64,000 nt of DNA from Pleurodeles waltl (Eukaryota > Chordata > Amphibia > Caudata > Salamandridae): the NCBI RefSeq assembly GCF_031143425.1, contig NC_090451.1:662684575-662748574 (forward strand), written 5' to 3'. Each line of letters starts with the position of its first letter. The stretch's first letter is position 1. Positions 36,380 to 47,699 of this stretch are shown in pieces. A program made the position numbers and the translations under genes. The notes below the pieces were generated by a model, which had not been told where the DNA came from, did not search any database, and saw nothing but the letters and a program-made list of their open reading frames with translations.

Positions 36380-37945
36380 GTGCATACGTTAGACTGGTAA
36401 GTTGTACATACAGTCCACAGAGTGTCCCTGATGCAGGACACATGGTGGCCCACCTAGGGTTCACATGACCCACATGCAGTGAACAGGGTGCAGGACAAAC
36501 TGTCATTCATGCAGTGCAGTGTGTCCTTCATACAGTGGGTAGTCTGTCTCACATACACATTGCAGTGTGTCCATCATGTACAGCATAGTGTTCTACATAT
36601 ACGAATTAGTATGTTCTACATACAGTGCATAGTGTATCTTTTAGATAGTGCCTAGTATCCTTCACTCACAGCACAGTAGCCTACATTGAATGCAGTGTCC
36701 CCGTCATATAGTGCCTAGTGACACCCACACACAATGCCAGCGTCCTTTCAATAGTGACCATAATGTGTCCTATGTACCTCTGCGTTGTTCCTGGAAGGCC
36801 AATCATGTTGTACATACAGAGCTTAGTATGTTCCACAAACTGCAGAGTACTCTCAAACAGCTCCTTTGTGTCCTTCATGCAGCGCAAAGTGCATCCCACA
36901 CACGACAGTCTGTGCTTCATGAAGTACAGCGTGTCCCAAACACATTGCATATGTCAAAAACTCAACGCATGTTGTGTTCGACCTAGAATGTATTGAGCCT
37001 TGTTGGAGGGTATAGTGCGCCCTGCGTACAACACACAACATATCAGTGTGCCCAACATACAGTGCACTGCGTGTGTCATTCATGCACTGCACTGTGTGGC
37101 TTTCTTGCAGTGGCTTAGTGTGTTTGAGATACAGTGCATAATGAAACTTTCACACACGTCATAGTGTGCTCTACATACAGCGCTTAGTATGTTCCCCATA
37201 CAATCTGCGTTATGTTCCATATAGTGGTTGCTGTGTCTTATAAATTAAGACCAATGCATACTGCATTTCTCATTTCAGTGCACAGTTGTCAAACATAATG
37301 CACAATGATTCCTGCAAAAAAATGCATAGTGTGCCATTGACAGATGCAAAGCAAGCCACTCGTGCAATGTATACCTTCTGTGTACAGAGAATTGTTTTAT
37401 TGCTGCACAATGAACCCTTGATAGAGTGTACATCACATTTGTCATGTTTTATCCGTGGTGTGGAGTAAGTCTTTTGCACAGGATAAGGTGTCTTTCATAC
37501 TGCATAGAGCATATCGTACATACAATGCAGAGTGTTTTCTTAGCACAGAGTCCATAATAGCTTGCATGACATCCTTCATACATTTCACTGTGGGTTCTAC
37601 ACTCACTGCATAGTGTCTATTGGTGGAGTGAATAGTCAGTTCTTCATAGAGAGGGCATACTCTTCTTGGGGAATTATTTTGTGCACACTGAGTCTTTCAA
37701 ACAGTGATTAGTGCGAACCACATATTGCTCAAAGATCATTCTCCAGCATTCATACAGTGCCTAGTGCCTACACACAGACCCTGAACTTCAACTCGCTATT
37801 GGCCACCGTTCGGAACGGCAGGGACTGCCAATATGTCTGCTCGGTCTGTTATCACATCACCACATGGAATCCGGAGCCTAGAGTGCATTGTGCAGTGCAA
37901 AGTTAATTCACAGGCAGTCATTCAGTGCATAGTGCCTACTCACTG
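36380..37945. repeat. Degenerate CAGTGCATAGTGT minisatellite
   Basis: Variants of CATACAGTGCATAGTGTG and TCCTTCATACAGTGCATAG follow each other for about 1.5 kb with unit length near 30 bases. The array runs right up to the donor of the 197-bp exon and also lies on the far side of the decayed exon copy. Exon fragment and array therefore appear to have been duplicated together. Confidence 0.8.
37780..37881 (-). pseudogene. Decayed tandem copy of a THBS3 exon 3' half
   Basis: About 100 bases align without gaps to the 3' half of the real exon, with a constant offset of 168 bp. The matching part includes the codons for QTEQTYWQS, and the donor GT is retained (GTCTGTG). Where the real exon has TGG AAA (Trp-Lys) the copy has TGA TAA, two adjacent stops, and the rest reads LPFRTVANSELKFR. 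The match stops at about 37881, so the acceptor and 5' half are absent. It cannot be a functional alternative exon without a cryptic acceptor. Confidence 0.85.
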
Positions 37946-37947
37946 AC

Positions 37948-38144
37948 CTTCAGCTGCAGGCCTGGCTCCGCCAGGGCTCGGAAAGGCGTGGACTGCCAAT
38001 ATGTCTGCTCTGTCTGTTTCCACATTACCACATAGAAGCTGGAGCTGTCTTGGTAGCTGAAGATGAAGCCAGCATAATCATCATCTGTCACAGTGTTCAC
38101 GTGGAAGGTGCCCTCAAAATCCACACCATTGAAGGCTGTGTAAC
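37948..38144 (-). CDS. THBS3: Thrombospondin-3 exon of the C-terminal domain (197 bp)
   Basis: The exon enters in phase 1 after CTATCTGGCAG and leaves in phase 0 at AAG|GTCAGT. It completes a Gly codon and encodes [57 protein letters not shown] and AEPGLQLK. These are the conserved first strands of the thrombospondin lectin-like C-terminal domain, including the acidic DDDYAGF segment and the WKQ-TYW signature. Frame and both splice sites are intact, unlike the nearby partial copy. The upstream intron (38145-49528) is 11.4 kb and carries three decayed DIRS elements. Confidence 0.95.
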
Positions 38145-39166
38145 CTGCCAGATAGAGAGCCAAACAGCAAAGACAAGGGCATCAGGGCACAGGACATAGA
38201 GTAGACTCATCCTTGAGTGGAGGGAACGCCACAATTGGATCTCTGGTACACCTGATATTGTGAACTAGAAAGAGGCCAAGCGACCTGCCATATCAGTAAA
38301 TACAAAGATTACCAGACCTCCAAATGTGGCTAGTGCAACAATGGGTACTCGTATGTCTTCAGATGAATAGGATATGATGGTACCTTGTCTTTATTTGGAG
38401 AGAAATTATTACTTTGAAATCCAACACGGCTGATTAATATTGAGGTTCAATTTATATTACTGATTTTTCAATGTTCTCAGGCAATTTTTTCAAGGTAATT
38501 AACCTTTATTTTTGTATTAGGTAAGGCCTTTTGTTTTTGTTAATAATGTTCACAAAAAGTACATACAGAAGCGACGGTCAGCCACCCAGCTTCATCCACT
38601 GGTTTGTTATAAGTTTTATTCACATTTTGCTGCCACACACCAAGTTTATGCCATGGCCCATGAGTCAAGTCCACTTGTGCCATTGGTTCCTTTCTCTCTG
38701 AGTGATGGCATCCTGCCCAGGCACAATGCCATCGTCCACGAGTAAAATATTCCCTTTTAGTACCAGGGTCTTGTGGGCCATTGTGGATGTTAAAAAACAA
38801 TGTTTTATTTTTAGATATTTTAATATTTTGAGGGCCTAGTAGCACCCCAGACATTGCTACTGTGCCTTCGCCACTGCTTGCAGTGTGTTGCATCCTGCTT
38901 GCACTGCTTGCTGTGGCCATGTTTTTAAATGGTCTTTTAACTAATTTCAGAATGGGCACCATTGGCGTGCAAATGTGCAAGCATGGATATCACATGTGGC
39001 CATCTTTGCATGGGCTTTCAATCCAATCCAAAATGGCCAAGCCTGTGTGGCCATGGCCATGGAAAGGAGGCCAGGTTTGAATGTTTTTGTTCAACTTTAT
39101 TTACAAAAACATTCAAATATGTAAACCTGTGCACAATAGTATGCATGCACTGGTGTAAGAAATTAA

Positions 39167-39832
39167 GAGCCACGTGTACTATTCAATGGATCTGCAATTT
39201 TTTGCGACTCACAATTAGGAAGTCACAAAATGCAATGTACAACAGTGTCTCAGACACTGTGATTCCCAAATGGGTCGCAAGGGACTTGCCTCATTAATAT
39301 TCATGAGGTATCAATTTGCAACCCATTGGGAATGGCCGGCACTCACAGGGATGGTGGCCTGCTGGGGTTAGCAGACCACCATGTCTGACTGCTTTTTAAA
39401 TAAAGCAGTTTTTGTTTTTTTAAATGCAGCCAATTTTCCTTAAAGGAAAACGAGATGCATTTAAAAAAAAAAAGTTTTGTTTTCATTTTTTAAGAGTAGG
39501 CAGTGGTCTGTGAGACCACTGCCTGCTCTGAACAAATGTTGGCGCCCCCATTCACAAATGGTAAGGGGCCCCTTGTGAATAGCTTACTACTAATTTTGAA
39601 TTGGTGGTAATCTGCAAATGTTTTGCGGATGCATTCCAGTCACAACACAATCGTACATGGCCTTGAGAGTTGTTATTATGAATGGACGCCCTTTTACATG
39701 CCCTTTCCTAACAGTGAATTGCAAATGCAAAGTACGATTCAGTAAAAAGTTACTGAGTTGCATTTTGCCTATTGTACATGTCAAAAAGCAAAGGCCGTTT
39801 GCGACAGGTAAAATGTTTTGTACATCTGGCTC
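39167..39832. mobile_element. Hairpin-chain MITE-like element, 666 bp
   Basis: Imperfect terminal inverted repeats start GAGCCACGTGTAC on the left and read GAGCCAGATGTAC in reverse complement on the right. The interior is a series of separate hairpins: 39242-39260; 39261-39280 with 39316-39333; 39351-39363 with 39370-39382; 39388-39395 with 39402-39409; 39422-39462; 39494-39509 with 39513-39528 (15 of 16 paired); 39550-39557 with 39573-39580. It has no coding capacity. It ends exactly where DIRS C begins. Class is unknown; terminal structure suggests a DNA transposon derivative. Confidence 0.65.
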
Positions 39833-40129
39833 ATAGTTAGTTACCTGTAACTACAATATTCCATTTTTGATATCTTTCATAGATTTACATGCCTGAATCA
39901 TTCCTCGTTGTCGATGTGGGAGTCCCATGGTACCTTTTAAAGCAGTACAGTAAATTACACATAGCTCATAATAATGGGTAAAAGGCATTAATTTGATTAG
40001 TTTATCCATATAATTTATTAAAAGAAAACAAACTTTAGCCAATCATGTGACAGCACCCTCTAGAACACTTCTCATAGAGGCATCTTCCCTCAGATATTCA
40101 AGCACTAGTGGGAACTAAATTCCTGAGAT

Positions 40130-40290
40130 CCACCGAACTCTTAGTACAATAGATTCACTAAAATGAAAATCTGTGGGGACTTTGGGAATAAACCTGGGAT
40201 TAGCTCTGAGTCGGGTATCTGTTGTAAGAGTGTTAGTCCTGATGATAGATTTTCAGCTTCTGTCCACCAGGGTAGAACCTTCATCACGCT
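40130..40290 (-). pseudogene. DIRS C tyrosine-recombinase fragment
   Basis: On the minus strand a frame reads RTNTLTTDTRLRANPRFIPK followed by VPTDFHFSES. This matches the recombinase segment LMRTNPHFIPKVPSDFHINE of element A. It lies directly between the RT remnant and the terminal repeat, so deletions removed the sequence on both sides. The catalytic Arg and His-x-x-Arg/Tyr regions are absent. Confidence 0.75.
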
Positions 40291-40317
40291 TTGGGTGATC
40301 TTGATGAGATCATCGAA

Positions 40318-41110
40318 TTATCCTTCTATTTGAAATCCATTTCTTGCCCAATTCGTCTTACAGACCTCGTCCTCAGACGGATAAAAGGTATTAGTGAGAT
40401 GGCAGAGGAGATCATACCTAGAAGTGATTTGAAAAGGCGTACTGAAACAGACTTCCTTTTCAAGAGCCGGAGTGCTAATGTTACAAGCCTTTTCTTGTTT
40501 TCGTTTGATAACAATGCTTGGTCTTGGATTATATCTAAAATTGCTCCCAGGAACATTATCCCCGTTGATTTCGGGAAGCAATTACTTCTGATGATTTACA
40601 GTGAAGCCCAAGTTTTTGAACAATGTCAGACAAGCTGTTGTAGTCTTCAATGCTTGATGGGAAGTTGGTGGTTTTATTAGCCAATTGCCGATGTATGGGA
40701 ATACCTGGAATCCTTCTCATCTAAGGTGGGCTGCCTCAGGAGCTAGACATTTTGTAAAGATGCGGGGGCTGATCTGAGCCCAAAGAGGAGGCCCTTGAAT
40801 TGATAGTGAGTGCCGGATGCCCAGAATCTGAGAAATTTGCATTGTTTTAGATGACTGTGGATATGAAAGTAAGCATCCTCTAAATCTAAGGTTGTCATGT
40901 AATCTCCATGATTGAGGAAATGCAGGATGTCTTGCAGGGTTACCATACAAAGGAAAGTTTCTTTAAATATTTGTTCAGCTTCCGGAGATCTAAAATGGGT
41001 TGCCATTCCCCCGATTTCTTTTTTATTAAGAAAAAACTGGATTAGAAATCCATTCCATTTTGAGAGTGGGGTACTTTTGTCTATTGCTCCTTTCTGTACT
41101 TCTTTTTTGA
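40318..41110 (-). pseudogene. DIRS C reverse transcriptase remnant
   Basis: A frame from 41006 reads DYMTTLDLEDAYFHIHSH and THYQFKGLLFGLRSAPASLQ, the RT palm blocks of DIRS. A second frame (40556-40326) reads MFLGAILDIIQDQALLS and VSVRLFKSLLGMISSAISLI, the RT thumb region. The YLDD catalytic block between them is interrupted by stops. Matches to the RT of A and B run through the whole segment. Confidence 0.85.
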
Positions 41111-41485
41111 AGTAGATGGAGATGAGGTGGGTGCACTGCTTTTGGTGGAGTGTTTGGAGGTATTTGTTATGAATGCTAAAGTTTGACTGTATGTGATCTT
41201 CTAGTCTATGTTATTTGCTGCCATCAATGGAAAAAGTTGGAAATCTTCGCTCCTACAGGTCGGTGATCTGTAAAGGGTACAACCGTCACTTCGGTAGTGT
41301 CATTGCTTTCTACCAGTGTTTCTTGCTTGTGATGTTTGTTTTCTTCCAGGTGCTTGCTTCACGTAAGCTGCTGCTGACGTTAATCTATATGGCTCTTGTT
41401 CTTAAGAAGGCCTATATTGCTGCTGATATTGTTGATACTTTTGGTAGCCCCCTCTGTATGAAAACAAACTTCTTCCATGTACTCC

Positions 41486-43705
41486 TCAAAAAGGTGTCTT
41501 TCTTATTTGCAAGTTGCACAAAGATCTTGAGGTACCTGTGTCCAACTTGATTGCCTGCAAGGCGTCGTTGATATGTTTTCCAAGCAATGCCTCTCCATCA
41601 TATGGCATATCTAAAATTTTCCTCAGTACTACAAGCCTAGATGACGTGGCCTTTAGCCATCCCAGGCGGCATAGCACTGCAGCTCCTGCCAACTGTCTGA
41701 ACCCTGTCGATGCTATATCCATAGCTCAATCTATAATCTTTGACAAGGTTCTCTCTTCCTCCTGCAGAATTTTCTTTGTCTTCCCTTTTTTACCTTCAGG
41801 TAAAAGATCTACATATGCAGCAATGTCTGACCACATTTGCCTGTTGTACCTGCCCAATATTACTAATGAATTGGCCACTCGAACCATTATCACTGGCATT
41901 GTAGAAAATTGTTTGCCAAAATTATCCACATGTCAGCCTTCCTTGTGAGGCGAGTTGATATGGGCATTGAAGGATTTCTGGACTGGAGCTGAGCAGCCTG
42001 AGTTATTACAGAATCTGTCTCTGGGTGCCCAACCAGACATGTAGGTGAGGTCTCTGGTGCTTTGTAAATTTTGTCAATCCTTGAAAAGACAGAAGAGACT
42101 GTCACAAGATTTTTCATGATTTATATGCCTTCCTCCCATATTTAATTCACAATTGGGATCACTCTAATAGATGTTTTGGTAGGCACTTTAAAGTCATACA
42201 AGAAAAAATCCAATTGTCTAATCATCAAAGGTAACAAACCTTTTTGCGGCTCTCTCCTTGAGATTATGGAAATCTCCAATGTTATCCAGTGGAGAGTCCA
42301 CCGGTTGTGGTGCAGGTTGAGATGGAGTTGGAATCAAATAATCATGCCGTTTGTGGGGAGTAAATCGATTATCAGGGATTTCTACTTCCTCTGTTATCAT
42401 CCAAGGAGGATGGATACTCTACAGGAGGCACTGTAAGGTCGGAAGCTGGAGTCATCCTAGGAGTTAAAGGTGGAGGGATAGGCCAAGGAATTCTCAGTGT
42501 TGGAGCCTGAGGTGGACACATGGACTGCATCTGAGATGCTGAATTTATGGGTTCTGGGAATTTTTTATAATAGTCCTGTAACATGCATTTGAGGTCTTGG
42601 ACCAGGGCTATAGGAACCTGAACCACGACCTCTTGAGAGGAAAGGTGACAGAAATGTTGCAAGCGTTCCATAAATTGTTTAGGTCTTTCTATGTATTGCT
42701 GTCTAGGATCATAGTAATGTTTGTAATACTCTTCCTGATTCTCCTCCTGATAGTTCACATTGAGTTCAGAAGGCCTGTGAGCTGCTGCAAATGGATCTTC
42801 ATCATTTGAGTCACCCTCATCAAGAAGGTGAGTTGGCGGCAGAAAAGATACTTTACTTGGCGATGTGTGTTCTGGGTGCAGAATTTCTTGAAATGGGATA
42901 TCCGTTGTCAATGGCACAGTTTACAATATTTGTTGTCGAGTCACTGTTGACCTGTAAAGACAGCAGAAGCTTTTTTGCCAGTGCTTTTATCTGTGATGAC
43001 TGTCTTTGCCAACGGTCCTTTCATCAATGGTGAGTACTTCAATGGTATAATTGTCAAAGTCTTTTTCGACGGGATCGTCATCATCGTGGGTGTCATAGTT
43101 GTGCTTGTCATAGATGGTGTCACTATCAACGTGGATGTTGACATTTCTGTTGTCGACGTGATCGCTTTCATTGGTATTTCCACAAGTAATGATGCGGTCG
43201 TCAACATCTTTACAGCCAGTCTAGATTTTATTGTTGAGGGCTCTGAGGAGGATATTTCAAAGCGCAAAACCAAGTCTAAAGAAGGCATGGTAGGCTCTGT
43301 CCTCACAGCTTCAGGAGATTTTTTTCTTTTTTCTCTCTGTGAGAACTGTCAAATGAAGACTCATGGTGAGTCTTTTTTAAGGCTTTCCTAGGCGTCACTG
43401 AAGACCCTTGGTCTAAAGAACTCTCCCTTCTTCTTGACCTTCCCAGAGAGTGAGTAGAATCCTCACTATCCTCCTCCTCAGAAAGAACAGACTTTCTTGG
43501 CTTTAATTTCTGCAGCCATTTGAGAAGCCTCCCTTTCCTATCGTTAAGATCCTTGGAGGAAAACGTGTGGCAGATCCTGCAATCCTTTACCTTCTGAGCA
43601 AGGCGTGGGTAGTAGATACACTCCTTATGTGGGTCTTCAAAATGAAGTATTTTTCCTACAGGTCCCACAGGATCTAAAAAATCCTTTCTTTGATGTTTCT
43701 GACAT
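41486..43705 (-). pseudogene. DIRS C ORF1 (gag-like) remnant
   Basis: The likely start at 43705 reads MSETSKKGFFRSCGTCRKN, like the MSDKEKKSLFRDCKTCGKK start of element A. A frameshift follows, and ECIYYPRLAQKVKDCRICHT continues the Cys motif in the next frame (43668-43303). A middle part (42917-42372) carries QEILHPEHTSPSKVSFLPPT and a proline-rich tract. C-terminal parts at 42117-41486 include RKADMWIILANNF and FRQLAGAAVLCRLGWLKATS. At least three frame changes break it. Confidence 0.85.
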
Positions 43706-44083
43706 AATTATTCTGACATTATTATAGTCAGTATATGGAAGCTGTGAGGTTAAAGTTGTCATAATACCAAAATGTGGTTCAGAAGGTGAAGAACAATGAA
43801 GAGCTCAGGGAGACTTCACAAAATGGGGGGTAGAAAATCTGAGGCAAGATGCCTCTGTGTGTTCTAGAAAGTGCTTTCACCCGATTCGTTTATAAATGAA
43901 GTGGATGAGCTAATCAAATGAATGTCTTTTAACCATTATAAGATGTGTGTACTTTATTGTACTGCATTAGAAGGTACTGTGGGATGCCCACTTCGACAAA
44001 TGCATTTAAATTATTTCCCATATTTTATGAACAGCTCTTTTTTTTTTTTCATCACCTGCTTTTGTTTGAAAAGTCATCATTCT

Positions 44084-44254
44084 GGGCCTGATTTAGAAGT
44101 CGGCAGAGGACATACTATGTCACAAACGTGACAGATATGCCGTCCCCTGCATTACGATCCCCAGAGGACGGAATGGGTTCGTTATACAGTGGACAGGACA
44201 TCCGTCTCATTTTGTGATGGAGTATTCCCTTCTGCAGACTTCTAAATCAGGCCC
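44084..44254. mobile_element. MITE, 171 bp
   Basis: Perfect 17-bp terminal inverted repeats, GGGCCTGATTTAGAAGT at 44084-44100 and its reverse complement at 44238-44254, enclose a noncoding interior. Flanking TCT on both sides may be a 3-bp target duplication, as seen with Harbinger-type elements. No transposase is present. Confidence 0.8.
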
Positions 44255-45479
44255 TCTGTCTCTATAGTTTTTGGGTAGCGTTGAGGTGTTAAGATGCAGA
44301 CTATTAAACAATACAAATAATAATGTGGACTCCGTTTTTCTAGATAAATAGAGGTCTATGGTGAAATGCCAGTGTACTTAACAGTATTGAAGCATTACAG
44401 AACTAATCTACGATTGTGTGTAATATTACTCCATCACACATTCAAACATGCAGTTTTAGGGAAAAACATAAGGGCATGTCTATTTAAGTGTGGTGTTCCT
44501 CACCCAGAGTGCATGTAGCTCTACGTTTCAGGTGTAAATGCATGACTGGCAAAGAGGAGAAACTGGAAAATAGAGATATTTTCAACAAAGTGGGAGGAAT
44601 TGGAAACTTAAGGAGGAACAACAAGGTCATGCAAATGCAAAAACACACGTAAAAGGGTAAGTGACTTGTAATTCACCAAAGGTACACACACTTCTACTCT
44701 AGTAGTGCTCCAGCCCAAATAGGGTACTTAGCCAAGCCCTGGAGTAAGTCACAGCACACATGGCTACTCAGGGGTACTACAAGGGAATCACGATTAAACT
44801 AATTCAGGCCTTGAAAACCACAGAGCTTGCAACACTCTGAAGTGCCTATGGGTACTTTCATACTAGCTGCTAATATTACCCAACTGAGGCATAGTAAATG
44901 TATCCCTCGCTGACTGAACTCAGTTCCCAGGAGATAATGACGCCCAGTCTGATCCAGTCTGTCTATTCTCCTGCAGAGATTAACTCTTAAACCCATCCAG
45001 TTGGGCCACTTTCCTCTAGAATAATATCTCTGTGCCTATGAAGTCTGTTTATTTTTCTAAAGGTGATAACCATCAAGACCCATCTGGCCATTCCCTGCAG
45101 ATAATGCCTAGCAGACCCATCCAGTTTAGCCATTATTCATAGATAATGGAGATTTTCTAAATGACCCTCAGACCCATGATTGGTCTCCTATGTAGCCTTG
45201 CATGTGAAATGAGAGGTATACATGATGCTGTTTTCCTCATCATTTTCCCCAGTCTTCACGTTCGGATACTGCCCCTTCTGGTACAGGAGAGACAGTTTCC
45301 TGCAGTACTGATGCTGTCCTTTTCTCGGAAGGATATGCCTTTGCCTCTATTAAGTTAAGTCTTGCTCCTGGAAAGAGCTTTACATGTTCAGGCTCTAGTG
45401 AAGATTTTTCTGTAGTTATTGAAAAACCTAGTTTAAATAGTGTTGTTAATTTTTTTTTGTATATCTGTATTGCATTTGT

Positions 45480-46080
45480 TTGATGAGTGTGCGCTGATTA
45501 GCCAGTTGTCACGGTAAGGGTATACGTGTCCCCTGTCTTCACAAATGTGATGCCACTGCTGCTAACCATTTTGTGAAAACCCTTGGGGCCGATTTTATGC
45601 TGAAGGCCAGCATGTTGAATTGTTAAAGTGTTTTGTTCACTACAAAACACAAGCATTTCCTGTGTCTGTGATTCTTTGGGAGGTGTAAGTATGCATCATT
45701 TAGGTCTATGGTTGCCATGTAGTCTCTTTCTTGTAACTGCAGCGAGACTTATGCAGAGTTGTCACTTAGAATTTTTGTGTCTTTATGAATTTGTTAATGA
45801 ACCGTAGATCTAGTATTGGACATAGGGTTCCGCCTGGTTTTGAAATTAGGAAATATGTTGAATAATCTCCCTGATTGATCTCTATCTTGGGAAATCTTTC
45901 TATTGCTCCCTTCTCCAGTAATTCCTCTACTTCTTGGAGTAGGCATGATGTTTCCACCTTCGAGTGCATTATTTTCTTTGGTCTCCTTACTGGTGATGAT
46001 TTCACCAATTATTTGCAATATCCAAAATGTATTATGTTTAAAGTCCAATTGTCTGACGTTATCTTCCGCCACTCCTGAAG
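45480..46080 (-). pseudogene. DIRS D reverse transcriptase remnant
   Basis: The frame 46008-45766 reads QEVEELLEKGAIERFPKIEI, then YSTYFLISKPGGTLCPILDL and RFINKFIKTQ, the N-terminal RT blocks (compare LLLKGAIEKVPR and WRPILDLRQLN in element A). Near 45515 the catalytic block reads VYPYRDNWLI where intact copies have VFPYLDDWLI, so both catalytic-block positions are altered. The stretch between is broken by stops. Confidence 0.75.
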
Positions 46081-46229
46081 GAAGTATTTTATTCTCCCTC
46101 CCACTGGTGATGTGTGTGAGAGGTGATGGAGGTTTGCTAAGTCATTTTCCGGAGGAGGTTGCTCTTCCTCTGTGAGGCTGTGCTCTTCCCTGTGCCCGTC
46201 CGCAAAAAGGCTGCCGTGTCTGCGTCTGA

Positions 46230-47515
46230 TATTGTCATTGCTGTGCAGGTGACTGGGTTCAGCTTGTGCTTTGAAACCCCTGATGCGAAGTTGAGCTAGG
46301 GAAATTTCCTCTTCCTGCTGGCTTTCTTATTATTGGTGTTCCACTCTGTAAGTTGCCTCAGATTTGCAATGCCCTATTTATTTTGCAGTTTCATTGTCCA
46401 TTTTAAACTGTTGAAGGGTCTCATCAACTGTATTACCAAACAACTGTCCCCGTTGAAAGGAGCACTAATGATATTTGCTTGGACTCCTGGCTTGAAACCC
46501 GACACTGTTAACTAAGCATGGTGTCTTAAGTTGTTCCCGCCATCATCTGGCTACTTGCCATGTCAACTAGTGCCAATGTGAGGTATCTTTGCGCAATATT
46601 TTTTCCCTCCTCTGCCAGAGGCCGCTCTCTTACAGTACATTTCGGGCAGGTGTTACATTAGCTCTCCCATCTCTTCCCACTGTTGGTCGTATTCAGGAGA
46701 GCTAAGAATTGGCTATTTTCCAGGTAGGTAGCCGCCCCTCTCTCAATTTTTCTGCCCATCAAATCCATCTTCTTGCTCTCCTTATATGGTGGTGCTCCTG
46801 ATGTTTCTTGTATATTTGCTCTTTTCCTTGCCATAGCTGCGATAATGGAACCAGCTGGTACCATTCCCTTAATGTATAAACGGTCCTTTGAGAAGTGCTT
46901 GTATTACTTCTTAGCCCTCAGTGTGACTGCGCAGCATGTTCCAGGCTCCTTGAAGGCTTCTCTCCTCTGATCAAGGATGCTAGGTAACATAGGCAAGAAC
47001 TTGAGAAGGTAGGAGAGTTTCCAAGGGAAAGCACAGTTGAGATTTTTCTTCCTCTAACTGCACATCATACTTGTCTGCTGCCCCTTTTTTATAAGTTGGC
47101 TCTACATTGTGATGTCATCCGAAGGCAATGGCCTTGAGGGGTAGGCGTTGATTGTCTCTTCAAGGGAGTCTGTCTTCATGTACTGCCACTGTGGTTTGGC
47201 ATACTCTGAGCACTCACAGTCCTGGAACATGGAGACGTCCATGTACTCGTCCTCCTCGTCCTTGAAGAAGCACTACTCCTCCTCTTGTGACTCTGGTATT
47301 CAAGGTGACTAAATCTTCAACTTCCTTCTTTACCTGCTCCTTTTGGTCGTAGGCTTTAGTGGGATTCTGAACTCCCGAAGTGAGGCTTTGAATTCTTTTT
47401 GCTTCTACAGAAGTGTTGCTATTACTGCTTCAAGAATACGTTTTTTCTTTTCAATCTTGGTGGATCGTTTTTCAGCGTCAAACATTGTCGAAGATTTTCT
47501 TTTTGACATCTAAGG
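46230..47515 (-). pseudogene. DIRS D ORF1 (gag-like) remnant
   Basis: A frame at 46864-46658 reads YKESKKMDLMGRKIERGAAT and YLENSQFLALLNTTNSGKRW. This aligns by position and pattern with DKEGHRLDNIGKRFSSMSAI and RAANSLAILGRYDRKMWSDM of element B ORF1. A possible start near 47511 reads MSKRKSSTMFDAEKRSTK. The frame is interrupted many times. Confidence 0.6.
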
Positions 47516-47699
47516 ATCCTTCAAGGGTGTTTTGCTCTATGCTTTTTTAGGTGTCTCCCCACCTTTCATCTCTTTCTACGTTGAAACGTCTGGCCTCTGA
47601 TCGTCTCTCAAAGTCTTTGTCTTTTCATATGTCTGACCTTTTCTGGACGAAAGACCCAACAAGCAGTAATACATCCGACAATTCAGCTTGCATCTGGTC

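Larger units (their letters stand above)
33791..37947. other. THBS3 intron (4.2 kb)
   Basis: It holds a DIRS terminal-repeat palindrome (35004-35165), a long degenerate minisatellite (36380-37945) and a partial decayed copy of the upstream exon (37780-37881). The rest, 33800-35000 and 35170-36380, shows nothing recognisable. Confidence 0.7.
39834..44000 (-). mobile_element. DIRS element C, internally deleted
   Basis: The left terminal repeat (39834-40115) matches those of elements A and B: TTAGTTACCTGTAACT, TTTCATAGATTTACATGCCT, then the CAATCATGTGACAGCACCCT segment. The right repeat is recognisable in inverted order up to about 44000 and then degenerates. Between them lie a broken ORF1, part of RT and a scrap of the recombinase. 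RNase H and most of the recombinase are gone. It is clearly older than A and B, with many stops and indels. Confidence 0.85.
45440..47515 (-). mobile_element. DIRS relic D, a more distant lineage
   Basis: Order on the minus strand is ORF1 (high coordinates) then RT (low coordinates), as in DIRS, but similarity to A, B and C is much lower. No terminal repeats were found. Everything past the RT catalytic block is missing. It likely represents a second DIRS family or a much older insertion. Confidence 0.65.

Noticed and set aside
37780..37881. Possible mutually exclusive alternative exon of THBS3
   Set aside because: Two adjacent in-frame stops and loss of the acceptor and 5' half rule out a coding alternative exon.
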